Position numbers and translations under genes: made by a program
Part shown: piece by piece, positions 23,666 to 35,085 of the stretch
Layout of the letters: each line of letters opens with the position of its first letter
Position numbering within the stretch: the first letter of the stretch is position 1
Origin: Petunia secreta
Taxonomy: Eukaryota > Streptophyta > Magnoliopsida > Solanales > Solanaceae
NCBI GenBank assembly: GCA_029990175.1
Contig: JARKIP010000051.1
Location: forward strand, 3,612,501-3,676,500
Length of the DNA stretch: 64,000 nt
Direction: 5' to 3'
Notes under the pieces: model-generated
The model's input: the letters and a program-made list of their open reading frames with translations, nothing else
What the model was told of the DNA's origin: nothing
The model's database searches: none

Positions 23666-24587
23666 CTTACTTAGCAGCGTGGATTAGCAAGTTAAACAAA
23701 AAACACATACATTTAACAACAGAGATGAGTCGAGAGTTTTCATTTAGTGCGTACCTCTAACTTTGTGTTAAAGGTGTATTGAAACACATTTTAAATCCCA
23801 TTCAAATCTTTTAGGACGACCCACTTGTATAGATTGACCCTATGCATTTCAAGTTCATATGTTAGAATTTAGTTTGTATTATGTTCTATTAATAAAAGTG
23901 TGTTAAGAATTGAATAGAAACTCTGATTGAAAATTGAGAATTCTATCCCAACGCAGGACAAAACAATTCAATATCGTGGATTATTTCTGTCTATCATATC
24001 AAACGATCCTTAAGTTTACATAAACTCTAATGTTAAGGATCTAACTTAAATAAAATAAAGAACTTTCTCGTTGGTGTTGGTGTGGATGAGGCTCCTCTCC
24101 ATTAGCTAATGTCTCCGTTTCCCCAAGTTCTACTTTGGATTGATGACACTTGTCCGCTCTCAAAATCAATGCTCTAGATCTAACTGATTAAGGAATTAAA
24201 TTAAAATGTTTAATCATGATTAGAAGAATAAATCTTTCCATATCAAATTTAAAATAACTTTATAATTTAGGATCAAATTTCAGTCCTCTTTATCACAAAT
24301 TTAATTTTCGGTCTCCCTCATATTTTTTTCTATTCCTTAATTAATAATATTATTTTACACTACTGCATAAACACATTGCAGCTAACATTTTCTATATTAA
24401 AAGTAAGCTACCAAGTAACTCAAAAAATATTAACTCAGAAACAAGTAAAAATTAACTCGAAGTAAGCTACCAAGTTCAAAATTTACCAAGTCATGCATGA
24501 AAAATCACGTCTTAGAGTAAAAATGTATCTTATTTAATAAAGAGTTATTAAGGAAACAAATAAAACATTTGCAGATAGAAAAATAAT
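23666..24587. other. Intergenic, nothing recognised
   Basis: AT-rich spacer without supported genes. Confidence 0.5.
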
Positions 24588-24968
24588 GGGACACTTACAA
24601 AAATACCCACAAAACCTAAAATAATTACAACCACTATCCACTACTTTCAAATATTACCCGATCTACCCACTAAATTATTTACCCACTCTACCCACCCAAA
24701 CTTGTATATCATAGTTCATGCAGTATACCATAAAGGTATATACCTTTAAGGCATAACAAATGTATACAGTAATAAATGTCTCTCCAGACTTGTATACCAT
24801 AATTTATGCAGTATACTTTAAAGGTATACACCTATAAGGCATAACAAAGGTATACAATAATAAATGGGTAGGTTGGGTAAATACTTTTAGTTTTATGGGT
24901 AGTATAATTTGTAATGGGTATGACTTGTAAACACTTTAAATTTTATGGGTATAGAGTGTAAAAATCCC
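24588..24968. mobile_element. Palindromic MITE, copy 1 (GGGACACTTACA termini)
   Basis: 381-bp element with inverted ends (GGGACACTTACAAAAATACC and, at the other end, reverse complement GGGATTTTTACACTC). Inside are two related units around CTTGTATACCATAATTTATG and AAAGGTATACACC. The same element is at 50,928-51,306 in reverse orientation. Confidence 0.75.
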
Positions 24969-24974
24969 ATAAAT

Positions 24975-26125
24975 AAATTGGAGAATTTTCAAAACTAGGC
25001 AGCCCACAACACAAAATTACAAATGAGGGGCCACATTTCATCCATAGCACCCTTTTATTTTTAATTACACAACATGTCACCCCCTTATTTTCAAAATTAC
25101 ATAACATAGCACCCATTTAAACTAAAAACCCTAGGAGCCACTCCCTCACCCTCCCCCACCACTGCCCCACCACCAGAAACCGACCTGCCACCACTGCCCC
25201 ACCACCAGAAACCCCTTATTTTCAAAATTACATAACATATACACCTAAATCTATTAAAATAATAAATTATAATTGTAAATACATATAAAATTGTGTATGC
25301 AAGAAGGAAATACAAAAATATACACAAAAAATATAAATTTTATACAAAACATCCAAAAAAGTGCACAAATCTGAAATTTATACTATTTTATTCATTGTTC
25401 ATACACGCATATACAGCTTTATACAAATTTTACAACGCATAGAATGTGTTTTATACTGTTAATGCGTACATATACAGATTTATACATTTTTATACACGTT
25501 TACAGAATTGTATAAACTTATATAAAAATGTATAGAAGTGTATAAACTCACAAAAATAATGTTAAACATTGCCTCGGACAGATTTTACACAAAAGCTTAA
25601 CAAATACCCAAAATCTATACAGTTTTATACAAGAAAAACACTAGATCTAAACATTAAACAAAAGTCTTAATAATAAACTAGTAGATCTCAATGAAATTTT
25701 ATGATAAAAGTGAAGAAAAAGAAGAAACTTGATAAATAAACTCCTCACCGGAGTTTTGATCGGAATATACAACGAAAATCAATATTGCTATTCAAAAAGC
25801 AAAAAAAAAAAAAAAAAAAAACGAAAAGAAGAAGAAGAAGAAGCAGCGGCGGTGACGGCATCGGTGGCTTGGAGGAGAGGGGATGACGGTGGGGCAGTGG
25901 TGGAAGGGTTGGGGAGGGGGGGTGGCGGCGGGGGTAGGTGTTATGGGGAAGAGAAGAGAGAAAAATGGGAAGGAGGAGAGGAAAAATGGGGGCTAGGGTT
26001 TTTTTTCTTTAAAAAGGGGTGCTATGGAGTGAAAGAAAAAATTAAAAAAAGGGAGGGGGTACTATGTCATGTAAGATAGCAAACTGCAAAATATGGGTCT
26101 TTTTTGATAATTTTCATGAGTGGAG
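24975..26125. mobile_element. Long inverted-repeat element, possibly MULE-like
   Basis: Left arm (about 25,025-25,160) and the reverse complement of the right arm (about 25,990-26,110) share blocks such as CATAGCACCC, TTTTTAATT, AACCCTAG, giving terminal inverted repeats of roughly 130 bp. The interior has a C-rich half with a duplicated CACTGCCCCACCACCAGAAA, an AT-rich TATACA-motif core and a G-rich half (25,840-26,000). No transposase frame is visible. Long inverted repeats suggest a Mutator-like non-autonomous element; the family is not certain. Confidence 0.5.
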
Positions 26126-26599
26126 TGTCTCTTAATGTAATTGTTTCAAATAAATTTAAGGGGGGGGAGGGGGGGAGGGGGGGGAGGGAGACGGGATTGC
26201 AGAAATTTGATACTATATTATTTTAATTTGATAGGCAAAGATATTTTGAATTTGATATGGAAAAGAGTAATTTTTCTAACCATGGTTAAACATCTTAATT
26301 TAGTTAATTAGATCTAGAGCATTGATTTTAAAGGGTACAAGTGTCATCAATCTAATATAAAACTTGGAGAAATAGAGAGATTAGGTAATAGAGAGGAGCC
26401 GGATCCGTGTTGGTATATCTTAACTTGTTAGCGGGTAAATTGACTTAACTTACAGGTTGTTACCCCTAACTTTTTATAATTAGTTATAAATATACTAATA
26501 AATGTATAGCATGAAAAAATTACTATACCCGAATGTGTAGACAAATTAAGGATATGTTTGGTGTTTGCTTATGTTAGGTTAATCAAAAGAGTTTCAAAG

Positions 26600-27245
26600 A
26601 ATACAAATTTCAAAAAAAGGATGTTGGAGTGGTCTCAGACGTGGACAAAAGGCGAGAAGCAAAATTATGATTGTTCGCGCATCGAAAATGAAAAAGCATA
26701 GATGCCTCAATAATTGTAAGTGCGAGAGGTTGGTAGTGTCGGATATTCGGAGAGGTCTACCAAAGAAGAAGTTGGATAAGGTGTCTAAGCAAGACATGAC
26801 TCAGCTTCTATCACTGAGGACTTAACCATAGATAAGAGAATATAAAAATCGAGGATTATGATAGAAGGTTAGAAGGTAGTTTAGTATTTTCTCTCCTTTC
26901 GGTGGGAGAATATGATTCTACAAACTTGTATTATTGTTATTTTTCTATTTTTCATCTATTCTTTGCCTTTATTAGTACTGTTGTTCATTTATAATGATTA
27001 GCTTTAATATTCTGATGTAATTTGCTTTTCATTTGTTGTTGGTAGCTTTATCTAGTGTCTTTCTCCTTTGCTTTTACAAACCCGTTTTCAAAGTTATTTT
27101 TTTGAGCCGCGGTCTATCGGAAACAATATCTACATTTCACTTGAGGTAGAGATAAGGTCTGAATATATATCAACCCCTCATATCCTAGTTGTAGGATCAT
27201 ACAGGGTATGTTGTTGTTATTGTTGTCGTCGCCGTACAAGTTTTT
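26600..27245 (+). mobile_element. 3' end of a LINE with an Au-SINE-like TTG tail
   Basis: The frame around 26,700-26,820 reads CERLVVSDIRRGLPKKKLDK then KQDMTQLL, resembling the conserved C-terminal tail of a Solanaceae non-LTR retrotransposon protein. It ends in TTGAGCCGCGGTCTATCGGA (from 27,101) and a TTGTTGTTATTGTTG tail (to about 27,231). That last 130 bp is the same sequence type that forms the 3' half of Au SINEs. 5'-truncated and dead. Confidence 0.55.
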
Positions 27246-27438
27246 ATAAAATTTGAGAAAATGACTTCATGATCTGGAGTACGAAAAACAAATATGATAA
27301 GTAGCTAGTATTCCGCGCTAATTATCATATCCCTAACCCTCACACTTGCCTAATCTTCATCTCATCTCAACCCCCCTTTCCACCCACTCCTGTCCCCCAC
27401 CTAAAACGCCCCCAACCCGTTGCACTCCTCCCGCATTC

Positions 27439-27577
27439 AACAACTACAACATCAACAACATATCTAGTATGATCTCATAAGTGGAATCTGTAAAAGGTAA
27501 GGTGTGCGTAGGTCTTACTCCTACTTTGAATTAAGTAGAAAGATTATACATTTTCTATAAATACTCGGCTCAAAAAA
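27439..27577 (-). mobile_element. Au-type SINE fragment
   Basis: On the minus strand it opens TTGAGCCGAGTATTTATAG, includes a GTAAGACCTACGCACACC motif and ends GATGTTGTAGTTGTTGAA. It is inverted relative to the LINE tail ending at 27,245 and is the nearest repeat to the stress-protein promoter. Confidence 0.6.
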
Positions 27578-27783
27578 TATAGTTTTGAGAACGGATTGGA
27601 AAAAAAAATAATGCTATGACTAAATTATATTTAAATATTTTTGAGATGATATTTTCTGCATACTCACAAAAATAAAAATAAAAAATAAGAAAAGCAAGTG
27701 AATATATTTTGGTATGATACCAAATACACCCCTAAGCTAAAAGACAAAAATCATTCGAGAACAACACGTACCACTTGGCAAAG

Positions 27784-27790
27784 TATAAAA
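27784..27790 (+). promoter_or_regulatory. TATA box of the universal stress protein gene
   Basis: TATAAAA lies 56 bp before the ATG at 27,840. A cap site about 30 bp downstream would leave a leader of roughly 25 nt. Confidence 0.55.
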
Positions 27791-27839
27791 AAACCCCTAA
27801 AATCAATTGAAACAGAAATCAGTCAATCAAAGCAAAGCA

Positions 27840-30800
27840 ATGGCAAATGAAGGAGAGATAACAAAGATACTGTTAGGAGTAAATGAATCAACGATCAAAG
27901 GATATCCACATGCTTCAATTAGCAGTAAAGGCGCATTTGAATGGACTCTTAACAAGCTCGTTCGTAACAATACTTCTGGTTTTAAGCTGCTTTTTCTTCA
28001 TGTTAAAGTTCCTGATGAAGACGGTATAATTTCTCTACTAATTTTGTTATCTATTATTGAAATTTGAAAAATGAGTTGTACGGAGAAATGTTTTAAATAC
28101 TTTACTTGTTGAAATGTAGTGAAAGTACTTGTAGTAGTAGTAGTTGTTGTTGTTGTTGTTGTTGTTGTCGCGATTTGATTTGTGTGATAATAGGCATTAG
28201 TTCTGGAATTTGACCTAGATATCACGAGATATTAGTAGTAGTAGTTGTTGTTGTTACGTATCGAACTGATGTGTGTGATAAAATGCATTAGTTCTGGTAT
28301 TTGACCTAGATATTGCAATATCAAGGAGTATTAATAGTAGAAGTAGTAGTAGTTGTTGTTGTTGTTGTTATGTATTGAATTGATTTGTGTGCTAATAGGC
28401 ATTAGTTCTGGAATTTGACCTAGATATTACAATGTCACGAAATATTAGTAGTAGATTAGTAGTAGTAGTAGTAGTAGTAGTAGTTGTTGTTGTTGTTGTT
28501 GTTGTTGTTGTGTATCGAACTGATTTTTGTGCTAATTACTTATGGTATTTGACCTAGATATCGCAATATCACGAAATAGCAGTAGTTGTTGTTGTTGTTG
28601 TCGTTATATATCAAACTTATTTGTGTGATAAAAGGCTTTAGTTCTGGCATTTAACCTAAATATCGCAATGTCACGAGATATTAGCAGTAGTAGTTGTTGT
28701 TGTTGTTGGTGTTGTTATGTATCGAACTGATTTATGTGATAGAAGGCATTAGTTGTGGTATTTGACCTAGATAACACAACATCACAAAATATTAGTAGTA
28801 GTATTTGTTGTTTTTGTTGTTGTTGTTGTTGTTGTTATTGTTGTGTATCGAACTTATTTGTCTGCGAAAAGGCATTAGTTATGGTATTTGACCTAAATAT
28901 CGCAATATCATGAAATATTCGTGGTAGTAGTAGTACTAGTTGTTGTTTATCGAGCTAATTTCTGTGCAGTGTTGTATTGATGATTTGTGTGTTGTTCTGG
29001 TATTTGACCTAGATATTACAATATGGAGGTTCGCTGACTTCCAGTTTCACTCCGTCATTTCTAATTAAGTAGTGGAACATTGACCTGGAAGTAGTAGTAG
29101 TAATTCTTGTTATGTAGTAGCAGCAGTAGTTGTTGTTGATGTAGTGATTTGATTTCTGTTAGTTATGGTATTTGACCTAGATATCGCAATATCACGAAAT
29201 ATGAGTAGTAGTAGTAGTTGTTGTTCTTGTTATGTATTGAACTGATTTGTGTGCTAAAAGGCATTAGTTATGGTATTTGACCTAGATATTGCACTATCAC
29301 AAAATATTAGTAGTAGTAGTAGTAGTTGTTGTTGTTGTTGTTGAGATGTAGTTAAAATTAGTAGTTGTTGTTGTTGAGATGTAGTGAAAATTAGTAGTTT
29401 TAGTTGTTATGTTTCGAATTGATTTCTGCGCTAAAAGGCATTAGTTCTGGTATTTAAAGGTGCATTTGGATGGACTCTACCTAGTGTTCAAGTTCCTGAT
29501 TACGAAGGTATACTTGCATTACAAATTTTGCATTAGTATTATCTATTGTTGCGATATTGCTTACTGTTGAAATTTTTGAAATGATTGTAAATACTTTTGT
29601 TGTGATAGTGAAATTACTTGTAGTTGTAGTAGTTGTTGTTGTTGCGAATGGATTTGTGTTAGTTAACATGGTCTTAGACCTAGATATCTCAATATCACGA
29701 AATATTAGTAGTAGTAGTAGTTGCTGTTGTTGAGATGTAGTGAAAATTAGTAGTTCTACTTGTTGTCGTCGTTATTTATCGAACTGATTTGTGTGCTAAA
29801 AGGCTGTTGGCAAGGGGGTTTGAACCCAAGTCTCCCATGTGGGAAACCATGATCTTCACCCTAGGACTGACTCTGTTCGAACTTACTGAGAAGGGTGTTG
29901 GCAAGGGGCTTTGAACTCGCACTAGTAGTAGTAGTGGTTGTTATGTGTCGAACTGATTTGTGTGCTAAAAAGAATATTAGTAGTAGTAGTAGTAGTAGTT
30001 TGTTGTTGTTGTTGTTGTTGCTGCTGTTATTCTGGAGTAATAGTTGTTGTCTTGGTTGTTATTGAGTAGTGGAAGCAGTGGCTGTTGTTATTGAGTAGTA
30101 GTTGTTGTTTTTGTTGTTGTGAGTAGCAGTAGTAGTAGTTGTTGTTGTTGAGTATTAGTAACAGCAGCAGCAGCAGTTGTAGAGTAGTGGTGGTAGTAGT
30201 TGTTGTTGTTTAGTAGTAGTAGTAGCAGTAGCAGCCGTTATAGAGTAGTCGTAGTAGTAATAGTAGTAGTAGTTGTTGTTCAAGAGTAGTAGGGTTATCT
30301 GCAGGCTTCCATTAGCAGTAAAGGCGAGAATGGACTCGTAGCAAAAATCTAAGTGTATCTTTTAGTTCTAGGTTGAACGTAGGGAGAAAAGTCAAGTCCC
30401 ATCAAATGTTTAGGAAAAAGAGGTTGAATAATCCTCAGAGCTAGCCTCCAGTACAAAGCATAACTACGTACTGCTACTTGCTAACCTGCATGACATGTTC
30501 ATCTTGACCTAAACATTGACCTAGTAGTAGTAGTTGTTGTTGATTGTGTATTAAAGTGAATAGTGTATGACCTGTTGTTGAAACTTTTGAAAGGATTTAG
30601 TCTGGTATTTTACCTAGATATCACAACGTTCATGAATTTGGGTGAAAATATTCACCGGCATATCCGGATGAAGATGGTTTACTTTTTCTGTATCTCTTTA
30701 CAACACTTCTGCACAAATCTTATCATTTCCCATGTGTCAGTTTTTGACCTCTTGTAGGAATCTTTGAACTGATATGTAATTTGAAATATTGCAAATAAGT

Positions 30801-33375
30801 TGATGTTGAGATGTATCAATAGTAGTAGTAGTAGTAGTAGTAGTAGTTTTTGTTGTGTAATGAACTGATTTGTGTGTAGTTGTACTTGACCTAGATATCA
30901 CCATATTGTGATTCCATGTTTTTGCAACTTTTTCACGGTCAGTCTAATTAAGCCAGAGAGTGCAACACTAACCTAGCCGTTTGTTGTGCAAGCTTCTTTT
31001 CATCTGCTTTTCCATTGTTGAGGGGGATATAGGAAGGGTCAACCAGGCAGCAGTAGGCTTGGGAATCGAACGCTGTAGAGACATTTTGTTGCACAAGTTT
31101 ATCTAGGTTGTGCTCAACAGAGGTGGAGGTTCTCTTTTGTGATACAAGCCATTGAATAGAACGAGCAATGTGAATCAGTAGTTCCCATTGTGTCCCGTCT
31201 TTAGTGTAGTCCCCTGTGATCATTTTCTTATTTTGGTAGCTTCTCTTGAGATGAAAGATGATTAAACTATTCACTATCTCTTTCCGCTTGGAGTGGCTAA
31301 TCCCCTTGTCACTTAAGGGTGAAATCGCCGAAGCGAGTCTAAAGGCCGAAGAGTCATCTTTGAAGGATACTGGGCATCCTATTCATAGGATTGGGGTGGG
31401 GGAACGGGTTAGAACTCAGAAGGCTGTTCTTTATGAGAAAAATCAAATTTTACTCTTTTACTTTAGGGACCAAATTGATTCAATGGCAGCGACTCTCAAA
31501 ATTGTATATTCATTTTTCTTTTATATTTTGTACTTCTATTTCTATTGGTTTGAGACGAGATTAGAAATGTGGCGAGATTTCAAGTTGCGGATTAGTTGGG
31601 CTATGAGGGGGTCAATAGTTTTTGCTGGTTTTGGAGCATTTGCAGTAGCGATGCTTTATAGGTTTCCCACCCAAACATGCATGATGAACAAAATCAGAGT
31701 ACCATCGGGATTCATTTTGCTTTGGATTTAGTTGGGCAATGAGGAGGTCAATTGTTTTTGCTGGTTCTTAAGCATTTTCTTTAGCCATGCTTTGTATAGG
31801 TTTCCCTCCTTGAATGCATGATGCATCTAAATCCGTGTATGATCCGGCTTTGCTGTGTACTTCATTCTGGTTTCAATGCTTTCTTCTCACTCTTTCAGAC
31901 CTGGGCAGCAATTTTACTTTTCAGTTCAGACAATATGCTGTATTTGATTTATTCAGTAGCTTACATATCTCTTGTTGGTCATTTGACTACTAGGTTTTGA
32001 TGACATGGACAGCATATTTGCATCACCTGATGATTTCAAGGTCATGAAACACAGGGACAAGATCAGAGGGCTCCATCTGCTGGAATACTTTGTTAACCGA
32101 TGTCATGAAATTGGGGGTACCGTGATTTCCTCAGCATCTTGCCTTTGAATTTTAGCTAATGCTAGGTTACTTACTATTATTTGAGCTTACTGGTTGAGGA
32201 TAGACTGTTTAAAGTTCTTTGCTCTCAAAGTCAATCAAGTACTAACAACAATTGAAAAAGAATCACTCAAGTACAATCACCTTGAGATTTAATATGTGCT
32301 ATTTTATTTATAGATTCCTTGTGAAGCATGGATGAAGAGAGGTGATCCCAAGGAAGTCATCTGCCATGAAGTCAAACGTGTACAGCCAGATCTTCTTGTG
32401 GTTGGCTGCCGTGGTCTTGGTCCTTTTCAGAGGTACGCATAATTGTAGTAAGAGTGAATTTATTTTTTATAATTACGTTTCTATGGGCATATCCCTTGGA
32501 CATATTGGTGGTTGTGTCTGTCCTCCTCTCAGTATCCCTAGCAAGAACAGGCTTCTGTCCAAAATTTCCGTTGCCAAAACGACTGCTGTTCATTGATTCC
32601 CGGTGTGATCCAATGAGCACTGGTCATCATGAAATTTTCCACTTGGCTTTAGCCTGTTCTTTCTTGGTCTCTAGTCTGCCTCTGCAGGCATAATACTTGA
32701 TCACTTCCACCATCGTTTTGTTAAGAGGAACTATTTACAAGCATTGTATCCCTCCAATTCTTTGCCTGACATGGTTGATTGTTAGAAATTTAATTGATCT
32801 ACTGGGGTTTGGAAGTTTTCTATAAAAGCCTCTGGAAATTACCAAAATATGGACTTCAATTACATACCCTGATGATGTAGACGATCAACCATGAATCTAG
32901 TGACCAGAAAGGCTTGAGCAAGGTCCTCAATTACAAGGCACAGGAACTTGTCTTAACATACCACTATAGGAATGATTTTCTCCCTTTGAGTATATTGTAG
33001 TCGGTAGTCCAAACACGTTTAACTCCAAAAGGTTTATTCTGTTCTTCTGCATGTCACATAGCACTCAGCGGGATTTACCACCTTGTAAAAATCTACACTC
33101 TTATTTACTTCAACGGCTGCTGCTATTACTTGGGATCCTCGTGAGTGATGTGTGATCTAGCAGTCATTTTACAGTTGCTCTTCTTGAAATAATGTGTCCC
33201 CCTTGACGTATTAAATAGCCTATAATTTGGGACGTTGCTCCACTAAATGTGATTTTTCTGTTGCAGGGTTTTCGTGGGAACTGTAAGTGAGTTCTGTGTT
33301 AAGCATGCTGAATGCCCTGTTGTCACAATCAAGCGAAGTGCAGCTGAAACTCCTCAGGATCCTATTGATGACTAA
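27840..33375 (+). CDS. Universal stress protein (UspA-domain) family protein
   Basis: Exons: 27,840-28,023; 31,994-32,115 or 32,116; 32,314-32,432; 33,267-33,375 (TAA). The product is about 177 aa with one UspA alpha/beta domain. It starts ITKILLGVNES (first strand), has the DEDGFDDMDSIFASPDDF loop and the ATP-binding signature VVGCRGLGP plus FVGTVSEFC (G-x2-G-x9-G-T/S type), and ends CPVVTIK. Such proteins bind ATP and are linked to hypoxia, drought and salt responses in plants; this copy's substrate is unknown. The first intron (about 4 kb) is very large for the gene. Oddity: five Gs precede the exon 2 donor T, one more than the phase-0 join GGG|ATT needs; the canonical GT donor would shift frame unless acceptor 32,326|32,327 is used, which restores it minus four residues. 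Confidence 0.85.
28100..29470 (+). repeat. Degenerate minisatellite of about 115 bp with embedded AGT and TTG runs
   Basis: About ten units share TTTGACCTAGATAT, then a CGCAATATCACGAAATATT-like motif, (AGT)n, (TTG)n, an ATGTATCGAACTGATTTGTG-like motif and AAGGCATTAGTTCTGG. Unit landmarks (TTTGACCTAGATAT) are near 28,209, 28,300, 28,417, 28,548, 28,648, 28,764, 28,889, 29,004, 29,172 and 29,277; spacing varies with microsatellite length. Further single units occur near 29,670, 30,608 and 30,884. Confidence 0.8.
29457..29640 (+). pseudogene. Decayed copy of stress-protein exon 1 end plus intron start
   Basis: AAAGGTGCATTTGGATGGAC at 29,457 matches exon 1 (AAAGGCGCATTTGAATGGAC); an internal deletion then joins to GTTCAAGTTCCTGATTACGA and a GGTATA donor-like site, followed by sequence like the first 150 bp of intron 1. 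The open frame is lost. Confidence 0.75.
30296..30350 (+). pseudogene. Second decayed fragment of stress-protein exon 1
   Basis: TATCTGCAGGCTTCCATTAG followed by CAGTAAAGGCGAGAATGGAC aligns to exon 1 at about 27,902-27,945 (TATCCACATGCTTCAATTAG, CAGTAAAGGCGCATTTGAAT) with a short deletion. Confidence 0.7.
30948..31835. other. Unexplained higher-complexity block inside the intron
   Basis: Minus strand 30,948-31,274 is open for 108 codons and plus strand 31,258-31,731 for 157 codons. Both lack low-complexity bias over most of their length, but I recognise neither family. At 31,589-31,686 a segment (GGGCTATGAGGGGGTCAATA and on) is repeated at 31,723-31,824 with moderate divergence. It may be captured gene or transposon DNA rather than an active gene. 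Confidence 0.4.
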
Positions 33376-34440
33376 ATCTATTGATGTGTTTGATAGCGCT
33401 TAATGTCCATAGACGCTTAGATAATCGACTTGTGGTGTAGATAAACTGCATGGATTTTCATTCTGGTTCTTCTACAGCCTATATCTGCTCTGCTGTGGGA
33501 TTCATGATTGTTGCTTGCATGTGTAGTAGAGACGTCTCGTGTAAATGTGTGAGATTTGAGTACTCCTGGAGCCTGCATGTGCTGAATGTTGGTCTGAAAG
33601 AAGATTTTCGCTTGCTGCCATGTTTCTATATACTTCTTCTATAGAATATATGTGTTGCCTAGATATATGTATTGTTTGTATGGTGTGCTTGGCCATTGAT
33701 GAAAATATTTCATCGTTGGACCTTCTGGGGAAAGGAGAAAAAAGATCCAACTGTTTTTAGATTTGGTTTCAAATAAAGTTTTAAGGAGTTAGTCAAAAAG
33801 TGTCTTACAATAACCATATCACACATTTAGCAGGTATTGCTATACCCTCGGCCAAAATTCCTAGATCAGCACAAGCAAAGAGAAAGCACGACTAGTATAG
33901 GAGTCTTTGGTAATACGTTATATTTTCACTCCCGTTCCCCCATTTATGAGCTACTGGTTTGCAGAAGAAACATCCAGCATTATTTCATTACCTAAGCTTC
34001 AACTTAGAAAGTGGAAAATTGGTTTCAAGGGTATCCCAAGTGAAACAATGGTTGGTTTTTATCATGATAGGCCAATCAAAAGGAAAATGATAGAAGGCCA
34101 GCAAAAACACTCTTAAGATATAAAGGAAGATGATTAATTGCCGAATCAAGGAAATTCTACTATCATAAATCAATTCATTTTTGTAATTCAACGTCTTATG
34201 AGTGAATATGTAGCTTTCAACCCATTAATCTTTCAAATGTAGCTTATTACTAACAATGCATAAGAATTCTCTCTACCCAAATTTCCAAAAAAGATGCAAA
34301 AACATAAGCAAACAATGTAATGTTAAGTGAAATCTTTGATTTCATAACTTGGAACACAACTAAAAATATCTAACAACTGAATTCTGAAATACAAAACATA
34401 CAAATATATTTCCAAAAAATTGCATTTAACTCCCTCAAAT
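33376..34440. other. Spacer between convergent stress-protein and RPL12 genes
   Basis: Contains the 3' UTRs of both convergent genes; no further gene or repeat terminus recognised. Confidence 0.5.
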
Positions 34441-34442
34441 TT

Positions 34443-35009
34443 TTAAGCAATAGAAACTTTAGCCCCAGCTTCTTCAAGTTGTTTCTTAGCTTCATCAGCT
34501 TCATCTTTAGAAACACCTTCTTTAAACTTCTTAGGTAATCCTTCAATTAATTCCTTAGCTTCTTTTAATGCTAAATTAGTTAAAGCCCTAACTGCTTTAA
34601 TCGTCGCAATTCTCGCATTACTCGGCACTTCCGTAATCACAACGTCGAACTCCGTCTTCTCCTCAACCGCTGCAGGTGCTTCCGCGGCGGCAGGAGCGGC
34701 GGCGACGGCGGCGGGAGCAAAGGATGCTGCGGTTACCCCGAGCTTGTCTTGAAGATACTCGACGAGTTTTTGTGCGTCGGCTAGGGTTAGGGTTGAGATT
34801 TCGTCGCCGAGAGTGATGACTTTTTCCGGTGCTTCTACGGCAGCGAGTGGACGGAGGGAAGTGAGGTGACGGCGGTGGTGGAGGTTGAGGGAACGGAGTG
34901 GGAATTTTAGGGTTTGGTTGGTGGAAGTGAGTGAAGGGAGGAGAGATGGGGTTGTGGGGGTAGGGTGGGTGGGTGAAGAGAGGGTAATGGTGGATAATGT
35001 TGACGCCAT
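34443..35009 (-). CDS. RPL12: Chloroplast 50S ribosomal protein L12 (bL12c) precursor
   Basis: Intronless, 188 aa from the ATG at 35,009 ([10 protein letters not shown]), chosen over an in-frame ATG six codons upstream because plant homologues start MASTLS. Residues about 1-57 are a Ser/Thr/Pro-rich plastid transit peptide; the mature part starts near AAVEAPEKV. The N-terminal dimerisation domain ([19 protein letters not shown]) is followed by an Ala/Pro hinge ([18 protein letters not shown]) and the C-terminal factor-binding domain ([30 protein letters not shown]). It forms the flexible L12 stalk of the plastid ribosome that recruits translation GTPases. Encoded in the nucleus and imported. 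Length is normal and the frame intact. Confidence 0.95.
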   Translation of the reverse strand: MASTLSTITLSSPTHPTPTTPSLLPSLTSTNQTLKFPLRSLNLHHRRHLTSLRPLAAVEAPEKVITLGDEISTLTLADAQKLVEYLQDKLGVTAASFAPAAVAAAPAAAEAPAAVEEKTEFDVVITEVPSNARIATIKAVRALTNLALKEAKELIEGLPKKFKEGVSKDEADEAKKQLEEAGAKVSIA

Positions 35010-35076
35010 TGTTGTAGAAATGAGCAAGATAAGGAGAAGCTGAAATGATAAGGTACTTTCTATTATAGAGAAGCTA

Positions 35077-35085
35077 ATTTATAAG
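35077..35085 (-). promoter_or_regulatory. Probable TATA box of RPL12
   Basis: The minus strand reads CTTATAAAT about 70 bp upstream of the chosen start codon, leaving a leader of about 40 nt. Confidence 0.5.

Larger units (their letters stand above)
28024..31993 (+). other. Large first intron of the stress-protein gene
   Basis: Donor GTATAA, acceptor CTACTAG. It contains the minisatellite (28,100-29,470, with scattered units to 30,900), two decayed exon 1 copies, tRNA-like fragments near 29,812-29,925, and an unexplained 800-bp block at 30,940-31,830. Confidence 0.8.

Noticed and set aside
25729..26079. 116-codon open frame rich in Lys, Glu and Gly
   Set aside because: Encoded by purine-rich low-complexity arm of an inverted-repeat element.
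29812..29925. Possible tRNA gene (GGTTCAAA-type motif on the minus strand)
   Set aside because: Only a B-box-like motif and a partial duplication; no acceptor stem or anticodon arm could be built.
28998..30250. CRISPR-like array in the stress-protein intron
   Set aside because: Repeats are microsatellites and a diverged minisatellite with no unique equal-length spacers, in a eukaryotic intron.
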